Shown one piece after another: positions 1-11,729 of a stretch of 64,000 nt of DNA. This stretch comes from Taeniopygia guttata (taxonomy: Eukaryota > Chordata > Aves > Passeriformes > Estrildidae): positions 3,224,001-3,288,000 of the forward strand of contig NC_133034.1 in the NCBI RefSeq assembly GCF_048771995.1, written 5' to 3'. The first letter of the stretch is position 1. Each line of letters starts with the position of its first letter. The notes beneath the pieces were generated by a model, which was not told the origin of the DNA, did no database searches, and saw only the letters and a list, made by a program, of their open reading frames with translations. The position numbers and the translations under genes were made by a program.

Positions 1-1600
1 AGACACTTCTGGGACATGCTTAAACCCATATTTGTTAGCCAGGGTGTGCAGACAAGTGTTACAGATCAGAAACCCTCTGCAGTGTCAGGAGCTGCCTAGC
101 TGGCCATACACCAGTGATTTTTGCTGAAATGTGAGCTGGAGGAAGGTCTGCCTCCTGAGCAAGCAGCATGTGGGTTTGGTTTCTATTCCAAGCCAGGAAT
201 AGAAGCTTTGGCCACGCTGATGACCAGCTCAGTCTGCAAGATCCTATCACAAAGGACAGGTTTCCAAGGTTCCTAGTTGGTAATTTCAACACCTGGATGT
301 TGAAGAGCTGATAATATAGAAGAGTATATTTATTTTAGATCTAATCTTCAGCCAAGTATCCTGCAACATCTCTCCTTCAGTCATACACAGATCAGCTTTG
401 AATGGGGGCAGGCTGACAGCAGGCTGACAATTCCATGCACTTGGAAGACTCACATTTAATTTCTAATGACCTGACTGCAAAGGGCTTCTGACTGTCATTA
501 TTTTGCCATTAGAACTTAATGAGCAAATAGGTTTTTGGTCAGCTGTTTCCTCATATCCCAGTATATGAGTAGCTTTTGAGGAGAGAACAGAGAGGCCCCA
601 GTACTTGCTTCTGTCTTAGCTGGATAAACAGATTCTTAGAATCCTGTTTTTTCCTGAATATGCAGAACTGCAACATTTCATAGTCAATATTCTTCAGCAG
701 ACCTCAAGGACACCCCTTGAGTGATTAGAAATTTTTTATAAAAACGGTGTAAACAAAACTATTGTCAAGTCTTGCTTATTTATACAGCTCACCTGCAACA
801 CATTAATGGTGATCATGTAGCTATCACATGCACGTTCCTTTCATAAGCTGTTCTACAAACAATGGGCAATATTCTTCCATTTCTGAATGAGCTTTTTGTA
901 TATGCCACTGCCTGAAGTCCTTATCACTGCTCAGGGTATATACTTATTTCAGTATGATTGTCTCTTGCATGAGCTGATAATTACCCATGGTAGTGAATTA
1001 CTTTTTGGTCAAGTAAGTGTTGTTTCATTACCTTGGAGCTCTCAGAGAAAGACAGTAGCTTTTATTGCAGGGCATTATTCTGAAAATCTGAACTCATCAA
1101 TGGGCCTGGTATTGAAAACTTAAAGCCTTGATATGGCTGAATGATTAACTCATGGCATAAAGTATATTCTAGGGTTTTTTATGAAGAAGGGGAAAAAAAT
1201 TAATCAGGGTGAGAGGGCTGAGGGGACCCTAAAACTCCCCTGACTGCATTTAGGAACAGAACCCCAATAGTTTCTGTTTTATGGAAATCTCTTGGGCAGA
1301 GATGGAGCCAGTTTTCCCTGCTCTGTCCCACATGCCCTCCTGGCACATCAGGCTGCACAAGGAGGAGCCACCCCACTGCCAGCAGGTTAGAGGCAACAGC
1401 CCCAGCAGGAACAGGCAGTTCTCTGGGACATTCAGCTCATCCACAGGGGGAAAAAGACAACCTCAAATGTCCTCAATAAATACAAACAGCTGGCACTCTT
1501 CCTGCTGGTGCTTTATGAGAAAGCTCCAAGTCTCACTCAGGGGAGGGCCAGAGCACCGTGACCTTGGTGTGCCCAGAGCCCCTTGGACACAAACACAGCC
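1..1600. other. Non-coding flank, no gene recognised
   Basis: AT-rich intergenic or intronic DNA. The short open frames here have no recognisable domain, no convincing splice context and no homologous copy elsewhere in the window. I see nothing to annotate before the C-rich minisatellite that starts near 1.6 kb. Confidence 0.6.
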
Positions 1601-1617
1601 AGAGGGCTGAGCTGCCC

Positions 1618-2140
1618 TGGGGAGCCCCACAGCACCCCAGAACAGCCCCAAAGCAACTCCAGAACAGCCCCAAAACAGCCCCACAGCACCTGCAGAACAA
1701 CCCCAGAACAATTCCTAAGGCACGCCCTGAACAGCCCCCAGAAGAACCTCATAGCACCCCAGAACAGCCCCAAAGTACCTCCAGAACAGCACCTTACTTA
1801 GCCCCAAAGTACCCCCAAAAGGGCACCCCCAGAAGAGCCCCTACTGCACCCCAGAACAGCACCACAGAACCCCCAAAACAGACCCCAGAACGGCCCCACT
1901 GCACCCCAGAACAGCCCCACTGCACCTCCAGAGGAGTCCCAGCCCCCAACACAGCCCCAGCCCCCAACACAGCCCCAGCCCCCCAGAAGAGCCCCAGCCC
2001 CCCAGGAGAGCCCCAGCCCCCCAGGAGAGCCCCAGCCCCCCAGGAGAGCCCCAGCCCCCCAGAAGAGCCCCAGCCCCCCAGGAGAGCCCCAGCCCCCCAG
2101 GAGAGCCCCAGCCCCCCAGAAGAGCCCCAGCCCCACAGGA
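1618..2140. repeat. C-rich minisatellite (proline/glutamine-type repeat)
   Basis: A long C-rich, G-poor tandem array on the + strand. The left part (about 1618-1920) is an irregular array of CCCCAGAACAGC-like units. The right part (about 1970-2140) is a more regular 18-bp unit, CAGCCCCCCAGGAGAGCC. All six frames stay open for long stretches only because the unit lacks stops, so the apparent Pro/Gln or Gly/Trp-rich proteins are not evidence of a gene. The - strand carries repeated runs of four to six G and could form G-quadruplexes. Confidence 0.85.
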
Positions 2141-2149
2141 GAGCAGCTG

Positions 2150-4264
2150 TCCTGGCTCTGCACTGCCCGGCAGCCCCGTGGGGTGGGCAGGGGACAGGAG
2201 AGGTCCCCAGGCTGGGCAGCTCAGGGACATTCCTGGACAGCAATGCTGATGTTTAACTATTAGAGAAATCCTGCTTTCAGTCTCTTCTTTGCTCCTGCTC
2301 TCTGGACTGTCTGTGTCAATCCCTGTGAGGATCTAATCTAGATCTAAGATATTTTAAATCCTTGCTGATTATTCTCCCTTGAGATATTAAGCAAGGTTGA
2401 AGTAGACTTGAAAGTGACCATTAATCCTCAGGTTTGGCTACCAGCTCAGCAGTAATGTCACTGTGGTGCTCCTGCACAGGAATTCCCATTCAGGCCAGCT
2501 GAGAATTCAGTTCAGGACAGCATAAATGTTTGTGACATTTACAGAATGCTGTGGGGACACAGCCCACATGTAAACATACAGAAGTTTTTTAGTCTTCATG
2601 CATCTACATGATGCAATATTCTATGTTAACAGTATTTCAACTAAAAATGGAGTAGAAATTTTCATGGAGTGGGTCCAGCAGAGTTAGAAAGAAAAATTAA
2701 AATCTCTCCACTGTCTTTGGCTTAAAGCAGCTCCAACTACATTTTAAAATAATAGCTTGAGATGTAATGCATGGAGAGCATGAGAAATGCTCCACAGTGA
2801 GGTAATCCATCAGAGGGAAACCTTGAATGAAAAAGAGGGAAAACAATAAATCCCCAGAATAAATATTGAAAGGGGAGAAAGAAGGAAAGAGATTTTATTT
2901 TATTGCATCATTTGATGTCATGAGCATGAACCGGGGAAAAGATTTATTTATTTATGTTTCCCTGAGGGTCTGGTTCTGTAAACAGATGGAAGAGGAGCTG
3001 GAAAATCCAAATTCCAAAGAGAAAAGGTCAAGGCACAACGGAGCTGTATTTTCAGATACAGAGATATAGTGGCCATAGCTGACACTGGGCTTGATTCCTT
3101 ATTAGGTTTGCAGTGGTTTATGGATGGGTTATGCAAATCCCCAATCTCCTGGAAATATGCATGCAAAGTCTCAGGTTTGCTGTGAAGTGCTCCCCTGGCA
3201 CAGTGGCACAGCTGCAATTACACTGCAGATCTGGCACCTGCATTGAAAACCCCATGTTCAGTCACCTACAGGTCTCTCAAGAGAGAGATGAGTCCAGAAT
3301 CTGGACTTTTACATTTAAAGAAAAATATATCTCCTAATCCAACTGCTAATATAATATTATACACGTGTTTCCAAAATTGGGATGCCAGAATGGATCTATC
3401 CATGTTCTTTTAACTGTCCTATCTTAGCTTTTCAATTCAGAAGTCCACTTCAGCAAAGTGGGATTTGGAAATTCAGACTTGGGTTTCCTTGGGTTTTCCC
3501 CAGAAAAGATGGGCACAAGTTGTGTTCAGTCAGAACACCAGGCTCTGCTCAGGCACAGAGCTTTTGCAGCTTCAGGATTTGTTGTAGCAGCACCTGGAGA
3601 TGCAATCAAACACCACACACTCTCCTGCAGTGGAATTGTCTCCTCAGTATCACTGACACAGGGACTGCTTTGCTTTTTCCCAGCTTTGCTTTGTAGCTTT
3701 GTTTTTTCCTTACTTTTAAACCTGGTTACCTGCATCTCCTCTATTTAAATGCTAAATTCCTTTCAGGAATCTCCCAATGGATTAAAATGCTAAGCACAGC
3801 AGAGCCATGGTCTCAGGCAGCATTAGCCATGATCCTGAAGGGTAGAGTGAGCATTCACAGTGCTGGGTTAATCCATGGACACTGAACCATCCCATCACTG
3901 TTGAGGATGTTGCATGATCAGAACATAAGTACCTGGCTACATTAATTCAGTCTGTTCTGCTGTGGGCATGTCTGAAATTTCACAGTCCAAGTCAAAGAGA
4001 ACCAATATTGAAAATATTTATTAGCAGCTGTTTTCTCTGATCCTCTGGACCGCTTTTGTAATGTGCTTCTATTAATAGAATAGATGATAAAGAACATATT
4101 GTATAAGAATATATGATGCCAATAGATAACATTTCCATTAGTATTTTGTTAGATTTTTGGACATCGTGGTGTCTCATATCAGAGGATATATTTGGTCTCT
4201 TGGTGAGTTATTACTAAAGCTCATCTAGCAGAATATACTGGAGTTTAAACAACCTCTGCTCTCA
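2150..4264. other. Non-coding DNA, no gene recognised
   Basis: AT-rich sequence without recognisable exons, RNA genes or repeats. It ends where similarity to the second arm of the segmental duplication begins, at about 4265. Confidence 0.55.
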
Positions 4265-5799
4265 GAGGTGCCTGTTGAATTTCTGCTATTATTTTTGTAC
4301 AGAATGCTATGTTAGGGTCCCTCATTTTAATGACACAGCTAATGTAGCAGGCAGTTAGCCTCGGGTTAGCCCAGTGGCAAAGCAATGCTCTGGAAAAGAC
4401 TCCAAGGCAATCCATCACCTTCTGCCCAGAGAGGAGCTGGGTGGGCTCTGGAAGACTTGTGGAGAGCAGCAGGACAGGGCAGCTGCTCCTCTGTGCAGAG
4501 GGAAGAGAGCAGAGTACCTGGGGCTGCACATCTTGGCTCCCAGCTTCCAGCTCCCTGCCTGCTCTCACATTTTCAGGTGTTTTTCCAGTCCAAGGCTTAA
4601 CTGCTGGGGCTTCAGGAGTTTCAAAGGCCTTCAGACTTGGAGAGCTGTTGCCAGCCTCGTTAGGCCTAATTTATTGGTAGGGAAGTATCCAAGGGCTTGA
4701 GCCAAAGCATTCTGTGTTCAATGGAAGGCTCTCCACGTGGCTTTCAGCAGCTCTGGGCACTCTATACTAAAAATTGAACAATAATAAAATTAGGAAATGA
4801 CTTTTGCTATTACTACACCAGTCACATAGACACAGATCATCTTTCATAGTGCTGTCAGGTAAAGTCAAACAACATCTCTGGGAAATTAGGGATTGATTAA
4901 AGTCCTTGCACTCAGGGATATATATCTGTATTAATCTTGGAATTATTTGTCAAACACCCAAGATCTCTGCTCTGATTTGTGGAATATATTCTGAAAGTCA
5001 ACGGAGTCAAGATTTCAAAGGAGTAAAGATTTAAAAAATTATTTTTATGTTTTTAAAGCAAATGCAGGAGCTGCTTCCTTGCCCTGAAAGCAAGCACTGC
5101 TATTTTTAATATGGTGCTCTTTTTACTTTGAAATGTGTTGCTGATAGTAGAGAATGCAGCTGGGAAACTGGAAAGTAGGAGCTAACACACCCTCAGACAA
5201 GTCCATAAAGCACAAGCAACTGCCTCAAACCATGAGGTTTGAGGTCTGACAGGTTAGGACTGACAGCTTCTGCTGTCCAGTCAAGAAAGTCAGGGTTTGA
5301 TGGTGAAGCCAGCACTAAATCAACTTCTCCAGCTTCTCCCACTGCAGTGAAACAGCTGATCCTGTTTGGAGAGGCCATTAAAAATGCAACTTTGGGTTGT
5401 ATCAGATGCACAAAAATTGGGCTTATTGTGTCTGGAGTCTGGTATTCAGAGGGTGCTTCACACAGCATTCCCCACACCCCTGGGGATCCTGTGTGCTCTG
5501 GGCTCTGGAGCAGGGATTGTTTCTGCCTTTTTGCCCTGGGTTGAAAGATAAGTGTGTATTCCATTTCCCATCTGTCAGAGGTGGGGCAGTTCTCTGCTGC
5601 TCATGGGGCAGTTTTTTCTTTATCTCTCCCACAGCCAATCCTCCCTCCAGGAGATCTCTGCTGTTCATGGCCACTGAGTGTCCCTGCATGGCTGAGAAAA
5701 TTCCATCATCCACGGGGAGATGCTCTGCCCAGGGGAGGAGCCAAACATTCCTACCTGGATCCAATCTGACCTGGGAACAGCACAGCAGCCTTTGTCCCC

Positions 5800-5850
5800 T
5801 GCATTCCCAGAGGAGCAGCTTTCTCCCCACTGCATTCCCAGAGGGAGCCC
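5800..5850 (+). repeat. 31-bp VNTR, short allele
   Basis: One full and one partial unit of a 31-bp repeat starting TGCATTCCCAGAGGAGCAGC. Arm 2 of the duplication has four full units plus a partial one at 54695-54838, so the array changed length after the duplication. Confidence 0.75.
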
Positions 5851-7638
5851 AGGCCCATCTCCCCCAGCCCTGGAGCTCCAGAGGAAAACTCCCCCCTTGT
5901 GCAGGATCCTGCTCCAGCAGAAGCACAGCTGGCACTGCAGGAGGGCTGAGCCACCCTGGGATGGGGCTGCTGCCACCTCCCTGACACACAGGGGGCCAGG
6001 GCCTGTACTGACTCTGGCAGTAGTTTTGGAAGTTTTTTTGTATTGTTTGTACTATTACGTTTGTATTTGTAGTTTTCCTAGTAAGTAACTGTTATTCCTA
6101 TTCCAGTATCTTTGCCTGAAAGCCCCCTAATTTCAAAATTATAATAATTCAGAAGGAGGGGGTTTCATTTTCCATTTCAGAGGAGGCTCCTGCCTTCCTT
6201 AGCAGACACCTGTCTGTTCAAAGCAAGTCACTTTTGCATTGCAGCAGACAGTGAGGAGATGCAGGGGATACAGCTGGGCATCCCTGTGCCAGTGGCACAG
6301 CCCCTCAGAAGGAAGCACAGCTGGAAGGGTGTGGAATCACAGGGTGCAGGCCTCTCCAAGCCCTCCCTAATAACAGAGATCAGATTTAATTTGGCCTCAG
6401 CCTCCATCTGAGATGAGATAAAGAATGACACTATGATTATATGTCCCAACTTGCCAGGCCCAAAGGCAGTCATTCTCTCTCACATATAACACAAAAATGT
6501 TCTGGATAAGCTGGCTGCACTTCAGTCAATAAGTTGTGATACACTCTTTCCTTTGAGAGATCCAGATTTTCTGGTTTAGCAACCCCTGGCAGAATCATCA
6601 ATAACTTACACTCTGAGAGTGACAGGAAGAGGGAAACAATGAAGAGAGCAGACTGTAGCAGTGCATCAGGACCTGCAGGGGGTCTGCTAACTTGCTGGGA
6701 TAAGGATGTTCTGGCCTTTTGCCACTGGAAAATTAGGGCTCATTGGCAAGGCAGGAAACATCTGCGGGGAGTTTGCTGAGACAGAGAAAATCACCAGCAC
6801 ACAGCTCAGCACAGCCCTCAGTCTGGTCAGAAAAAACCTCAGCTCTGGAGCAGCAAATAGTGATTAGGGTTCAGCCCAACCCCAATCCAATCCTGTGCAG
6901 CAGTGAAGACAGTGTGAGCCCATCAGGAATGATAAATTACATCCCAGATGAGAACCACTGACCAGAAAGCCCCAGCACAAGGGGAGCTGGCTGGGAAAAA
7001 AAGAAAGAAAATTCACATAGCCTTGTCATCAGCCACAACTGCCCAGTTTCCCCCAGGGTTTCCACCTTGCTGGGTGAATTAGTACAGCTGTGTTTAATGA
7101 GCAGGGGAAGAAGGCTGCCATAACAGCATCTCCAGCTCCTGCCTGGTAGGTGTTCTCCAGTCTGTGGGTCTGAGGCTGGGAGGATTCAGGCTCTGCTTGG
7201 GGTTGGGGTCATACTGAAGAGACTGCCAGTGAAGAAGGCAGAGGAAAGTCAGGGTGGTTTGTTTTTCATTTTGTCTCCTAAACCATAATTCTGAGTAACT
7301 TTGAAAGCAATTACTTTTAATATCTTCTCTACAATTCCACACTGGCTAAAAGCCCATATAGCCTCCCAGCCAAATTCTGTGAGCTGCTGAGACCCTACAA
7401 CTCAAGCAGGAGTGACTTGGGGGCACAGACACAGAGGAATTGGTATTTGTGATCTTGCCTTAAGGTTCACAGCAGGGCTGGACCTGGCCTGCTGACTCGG
7501 ACTGTCCAACTGTAAACTAAAGGAGAGCCTGAGGAACAATAATGAAAAAAGCCAATTAGTTGATACACTAGACAATGGACTCCCCGTTGGAATCATCTTT
7601 CTTTAAAAGAAAAAAGAAATAAATTTGGGGCAAACTAA

Positions 7639-8046
7639 TGCCTGGTGAAGGCTGCCCTAGAACAGAGGCTAGACAGAGCCAGGGAATAAAGCAGGGATTT
7701 ATTGGAAGGATCTCCTCAATGGATCCACCTTGGGCAGCACAAGAGCCCAGCCAGGGCTGCACCCAAGATGACCCAAAATGGTCCCAAAAGGCGCGACCGC
7801 TCACGGGGTCTCTCACTTTGATCAGTTCTGCTCCATTGGCACCTTGGAGGTCATTGTCCAATTCCAGCTTTAGCCCAGGCAGTCCCATCCTGCTTGTTTT
7901 TCTCTCTCCAGCCCACGCTGTTTGTGCTCTTGGGCCTGAGATTTGGATGATTTGTCCTTGGTGCCCAGCTGGAGAAGGAATTGTTTTGTCTCTCTGCTCT
8001 GTGCAGAGAGCTCAGCATCCCCTGATATGAAGCCCAGACCCACACA
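7639..8046 (-). mobile_element. Solo LTR (408 bp), arm 1
   Basis: The element begins TGCCTGG and ends CCCACACA on the + strand (TG...CA) and is flanked by CTAA on both sides (7635-7638 and 8047-8050), which fits a 4-bp target-site duplication. Read on the - strand, an AATAAA poly(A) signal lies near 7686-7700, close to the 3' end, which sets the orientation. No internal retroviral sequence is present, so it is a solo LTR. The same element with the same CTAA flanks sits in arm 2 at 56656-57063, so insertion predates the duplication. Confidence 0.75.
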
Positions 8047-8505
8047 CTAAAGCAGCAAAGAATGCGAAAAATTTAAAAGCTAAATCTGAGGTATCAAAGG
8101 CAGAAAGTTCCTAATTTCACCAGTTATTAAGTTAAAATAATCTAAATGCAGAGTCTGCTCTTTAAGGCTGTGATCAGCAGCCCTGATGTGGACAGGGAAG
8201 GGTGAGGATGTGCAGGGAGCCTGGCTGGTGTTTGGGAGAAGCCAGTGCAGCCCCAGCCTTCCCCTGGCCCTGGCCCTGGCCCACCTGTGCCTGCCCAGAG
8301 GAGCTCTGAGCCTGAGGACATTTCTGTCTTGCTGAAACAGATGAAATCATCAGGGAGCGTGGCTCTTGTGCATGAGCCACATTTAACCAGGCTGATTCCC
8401 CCAAAGTTACAGAATCCTGACAGAATACAGTGCTTTTAGTGACTGAATTCCTGTTATTTACTCAGATTAGCTCCATGGTTGGGTTATGCATCTTGTGCTT
8501 TCTAG

Positions 8506-8696
8506 AAGGGCTGATGGCTGCTACAGAAAACAAGGAATTTTCACAAGCTGTTGATGAATTATTAAAGCACCAGAAACTCCGCTCACTCTCAGGTTTAGAA
8601 GGCTTGAAAAATGTTTCCTTCCTGATCAGTTTAAACACCCAGAGGGCCAGACTTTTACTGAGCAGAAGGGGAATCATTCCAGCCCTTCGGCACCAG
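8506..8696 (+). CDS. Candidate conserved exon of unknown gene, arm 1
   Basis: A 191-bp open segment lies between a pyrimidine-rich acceptor (TCTTGTGCTTTCTAG) and a possible GTGAAA donor, phase 1 in and 0 out. The translation has normal globular, helix-rich composition and includes KHQKLRSLSGLEGLK and RRGIIPALRHQ. It is open and almost unchanged in arm 2 (57517-57707). I do not recognise the family. It lies upstream of TOGARAM-like exons on the same strand and could belong to their 5' part or to an unrelated gene. The weak donor keeps confidence low. Confidence 0.35.
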
Positions 8697-8897
8697 GTGA
8701 AAAGCTGCTCTGTCAAGACTAAGGCTGCTTGTCAGACTCAGTGCCACCAAAAACCCAGTGGTGTCTTGAAAATGGGCTGGATTCCTCTGGCCAGCAGAAG
8801 GCACCCAAGACAAGCTGGACTGCAGAGGAGCTTTTTGCTCCTGGGAATTGAGGGAAAGGATCTCGATGTGTGCCCCACCCACAACTGGATGGTAAGA

Positions 8898-9509
8898 TGT
8901 CAGGGTCAGCTGCTGACACCCCAGCAGTGTGAAAGTCCTTGTTCCCCCAGCCTGGCAGCCGAAGAAGGAGTCTGGAATGCGTGAAGTCGAGTTTTCAAGG
9001 TTGTTTATTTTTCCTTATCTATAACATGTCTCTCTGGCCTGCCGAGGTCCGCCTAGTACAGAAGCCATGGCAGTCTGCCTCGAGTCCTGGGCACCTCCCA
9101 CATTATATACTCAAAATTACGTGTTGTATTTCTACAGATTTGTGCCAATGCCCACCACCTATGTTAGACAGTGAATCTCTACCTTAAACCAATAGAAAAG
9201 TGTCACCATCACAGCAAGACATGGAGGACAAGAGAAGGAGAAGGCCAGGAAACGCCCAGATTCCTGCATCTTGTACCCCTGAATTACATACTAAAGACTT
9301 TAAAATTTTACTTTGCCACCCTGTGTCAATTCACCTATTACACTACTCAAACCCTTTTGGCTTGTAATTCCTCATACAGAGTTGGCAGCCTCTCCCACAG
9401 ACTAAAATTGAAGCCACAGGTGTTTTTGACTTCTTGCCAGGGTCTCTGAGCCCCCTGCCAGGGTCTCGAGACATCCAGGGCAGCCAGAGGGATGTCCTGG
9501 ACTGCGACA
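8898..9509 (-). mobile_element. Solo LTR (612 bp) with 6-bp TSD, arm 1
   Basis: The element is bounded by TGTCAG at the left and GCGACA at the right (TG...CA). It is flanked by GTAAGA at 8892-8897 and again at 9510-9515, a perfect 6-bp target-site duplication. On the - strand it has a TATATAA box near 9104 and an AATAAA near 9006 in the correct order, so it is a minus-strand LTR. No internal region is present. The copy in arm 2 (58868-59479) keeps the same TSD, so the insertion is older than the segmental duplication. Confidence 0.85.
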
Positions 9510-10130
9510 GTAAGATACTTTGGATCCTAAGTTATATTATTTCTTCCCTACCTGTGAAATGAATGGTACCTTTAACCCAATGCTGTATATACCTACTAGT
9601 ACTCTCTTTTTGTCTTTATTCCTGTGTAGTATTGGTTTGTTTTAAGCCTTATGTCTGTTAGTTTTGTGTCCGTTAAATACATAATTAATTCTCTATCAGA
9701 CTGAATTAGCTCTTATTAAAAAACTTGTGAACCAGAGTGGGTTTTGAGGTGCTGGCCACCTCAATAAAGCTCATGCCTGCTGCCAGAGACGGGGCAAGGG
9801 GCAGGGGCTTATCTAACCCCCACATCCATTTGTAAAAGTGAGTCCCAGCCCGGCCCAGCTCAGCAGGCAGCTGGTACCGCTCTGCCCCGTTGGCACCTGC
9901 AAGGGCAGCAAAACCCACACCAGTGCTGCCTCAGCCTGGCCAGAAGGCACTTCTCTCACCGGTGGCTTTCTTTGGGTGCAGGTATTTTGCAGCAGTTCCA
10001 GTGCCATTCCCTCCCTGAGAAAACCTTGGCTTCAAAAGAGGGATCCCTCTACAGTGGGCAATGGCTGCAGGTGTCACTGCTGGCTCTGGCTGTGCTGCCA
10101 GGGGCGTGGCAAGGACAGCAGGGCAGTGAG

Positions 10131-10294
10131 GAGAGAGCCATGGGCCATTGCATCCCAAAGGGCAGCCCCAGGAGAGAGCCATGGGCCATTGCATCACAAA
10201 GGGCAGCCCCAGGAGAGAGCCATGGGCCATTGCATCACAAAGGGCAGCCCCAGGAGAGAGCCATGGGCCATTGCATCACAAAGGGCAGCCCCAG
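10131..10294 (+). repeat. 41-bp VNTR, four units
   Basis: Four head-to-tail copies of a 41-bp unit (GAGAGAGCCATGGGCCATTG...), nearly identical to each other. The second duplication arm has only three units (60101-60223). Translated frames across it are an artefact of the unit not containing stops. Confidence 0.9.
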
Positions 10295-10372
10295 GCTGGG
10301 GTTCTAGGAAGGTTGTGGTTGACAGGGCCACAGCGGCAGGAGAAGCATCTGGCTCTGCCTCTCTGTGCCCAG

Positions 10373-10539
10373 CGCTGGCGATTGGAGTCACCCGACCTTG
10401 TTCCAAGGCTGGGTACCAAGCTCCCATTGCTGTCAACTCCGAGAGCATTCCCAAATTCAAACCCAGACACTTCTGCGAGGCAGAAGCACGGGTTCAAAGA
10501 TGGACTTTACCAGAAAAGGAAAGACCACTGAAGGAAAAG
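10373..10539 (+). CDS. Candidate coding exon upstream of TOGARAM copy I
   Basis: A 167-bp open segment lies between a good acceptor (CCTCTCTGTGCCCAG) and a GTGAGG donor, phase 1 in and 0 out. The translation includes SIPKFKPRHFCEAEARVQRW followed by a charged stretch with LPEKERPLKEK, which looks like real protein rather than random ORF composition. It is preserved at 60302-60468 in arm 2. Its position about 0.7 kb before the first TOGARAM-like exon suggests a 5' exon of the same gene, but I cannot match it to a known domain. Confidence 0.45.
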
Positions 10540-11211
10540 GTGAGGATAGAAAGGAGCTGAAAGGTTGACAGCAAATGGAAAAAGGTCCCCCCAGATTATT
10601 GGGAAAACTGGTCCATGGTGGTCAGTGCTGGCTCTGTGTCAGAGTACGGGGCTGACAGCTACAGATGATCCTGCAAGGATGGCCATGGCATCACAACATT
10701 CTATCATTAGTCTACTCTGCTTTCCCCTTTTTGACAGTAGCCAAATCACTCATACTGAAAGCCAGGACAGGGACTGTGGCCACAGCTGACCACAGACTGG
10801 ACATGGTCATGAGATGCAGTCCTGTTTCTTTCTTTGCCATCAATGTTGGGCCTCAGGACAGATAAATTTCCCCTTTCTTCCTCCTCTTGCTGATCGGGTC
10901 CAGCATTGAGGGTGGTATTACAGTGCTGTAGAAACACCACTAAGGCCTGCTGCTTGCAGAGAGGTCTTTGTGGTTTGCAGAAATAGCGGTCACAGCTGTG
11001 TCGGTTTTCCCTGGGGATTCACAGGTCAGCCTGAAGAAGGAATCTTTTTTTCCGCTCTTACCATTAGAGCCTCCCACATCTCCCTTTAGACTTGATAACT
11101 CAATGCTGCTTAGAGGAATTACACAGACACTAGTCCCATGAAAAATAAAACTAAAGCAATTTTCTCAGAAATTAAAAAAATCCTCGAGTATCGCCGCCAT
11201 TAGATGTGTTG

Positions 11212-11278
11212 ATGATAAAGGTGAGAGTTCACCCAACTCCCTTCTTCCCTTGGGAGCATATCTCAGCCTCACACAGAG
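11212..11278 (+). CDS. TOGARAM-like exon A, copy I (5' part)
   Basis: Exon ending in the codons for SASHR plus one base, followed by a GTGAGG donor. It joins in phase to exon B at 11730. Only the last 16-20 bases resemble exon A of the main gene (17699); upstream sequence is different, so this end may be a chimeric junction. The ATG at 11212 is the first in frame, but the true 5' limit is uncertain. Confidence 0.4.
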
Positions 11279-11729
11279 GTGAGGGGGGAGCTGGGCCGCT
11301 CTCTGGTGGGAGGAAGGCTCTTGTGGCAGCCCAGAGAGCCTGTGCACATTGCCAGGGAACAGCTGTGCCCTGCATGTGCCCTGCAATGAGCTGTGCTCTG
11401 CCAGAGCCCCTGGAGCTGTAGGGCTGCTCAGCCGTGGGGCAGGGAGAGGAGCAGGAGGGTGCATGTGCAGCTGAGCCATTCCTGGGAAGCACAGGGCTCT
11501 GGGCTCCTGCTGTCCCAGGGCAGCCCAGAGGCCAGGCTGTTCCTGTGGCAGCCCTGTGCCAGTGGGTCAGGGCTTTCCCCTGGCCTGCTCCAGGGGCTGC
11601 CAGCAGGAGCATGCTTCCCTGGGCAGCTCTTTAGAAGTTTCCAAGGAATCTGTCCCATGAAGTCTTCAGCTCCAGATGTTTTAGGTTTGCATTGTGGCCT
11701 CTGTTATATTTTGTGTCTCCACTCTGCAG
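11279..11729 (+). repeat. 451-bp conserved intron module, copy 1
   Basis: Intron between exons A and B, from GTGAGG to the CTCTGCAG acceptor. Introns at 17700-18150, 42443-42893 and 61211-61661 are each also exactly 451 bp, and the four are nearly identical over their first 350-390 bases. The sequence is GC-rich and stop-poor in several frames, which explains the overlapping ORFs on both strands. Confidence 0.85.

Noticed and set aside
1558-2256. Long Pro/Gln-rich (+) and Gly/Trp-rich (-) open frames
   Set aside because: They are produced by a C-rich minisatellite without stop codons; several frames on both strands are open at once.
10131-10294. CRISPR-like regular repeats (41-bp and 31-bp arrays)
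   Set aside because: Units are contiguous with no spacers, and the genome is vertebrate.
11428-11658. Repeated ORFs of 66-153 codons on both strands at 11.2-11.7, 17.6-18.1, 42.3-42.8 and 61.1-61.6 kb
   Set aside because: They lie inside the conserved 451-bp intron; the repetition comes from duplication of the intron, not from a gene family.
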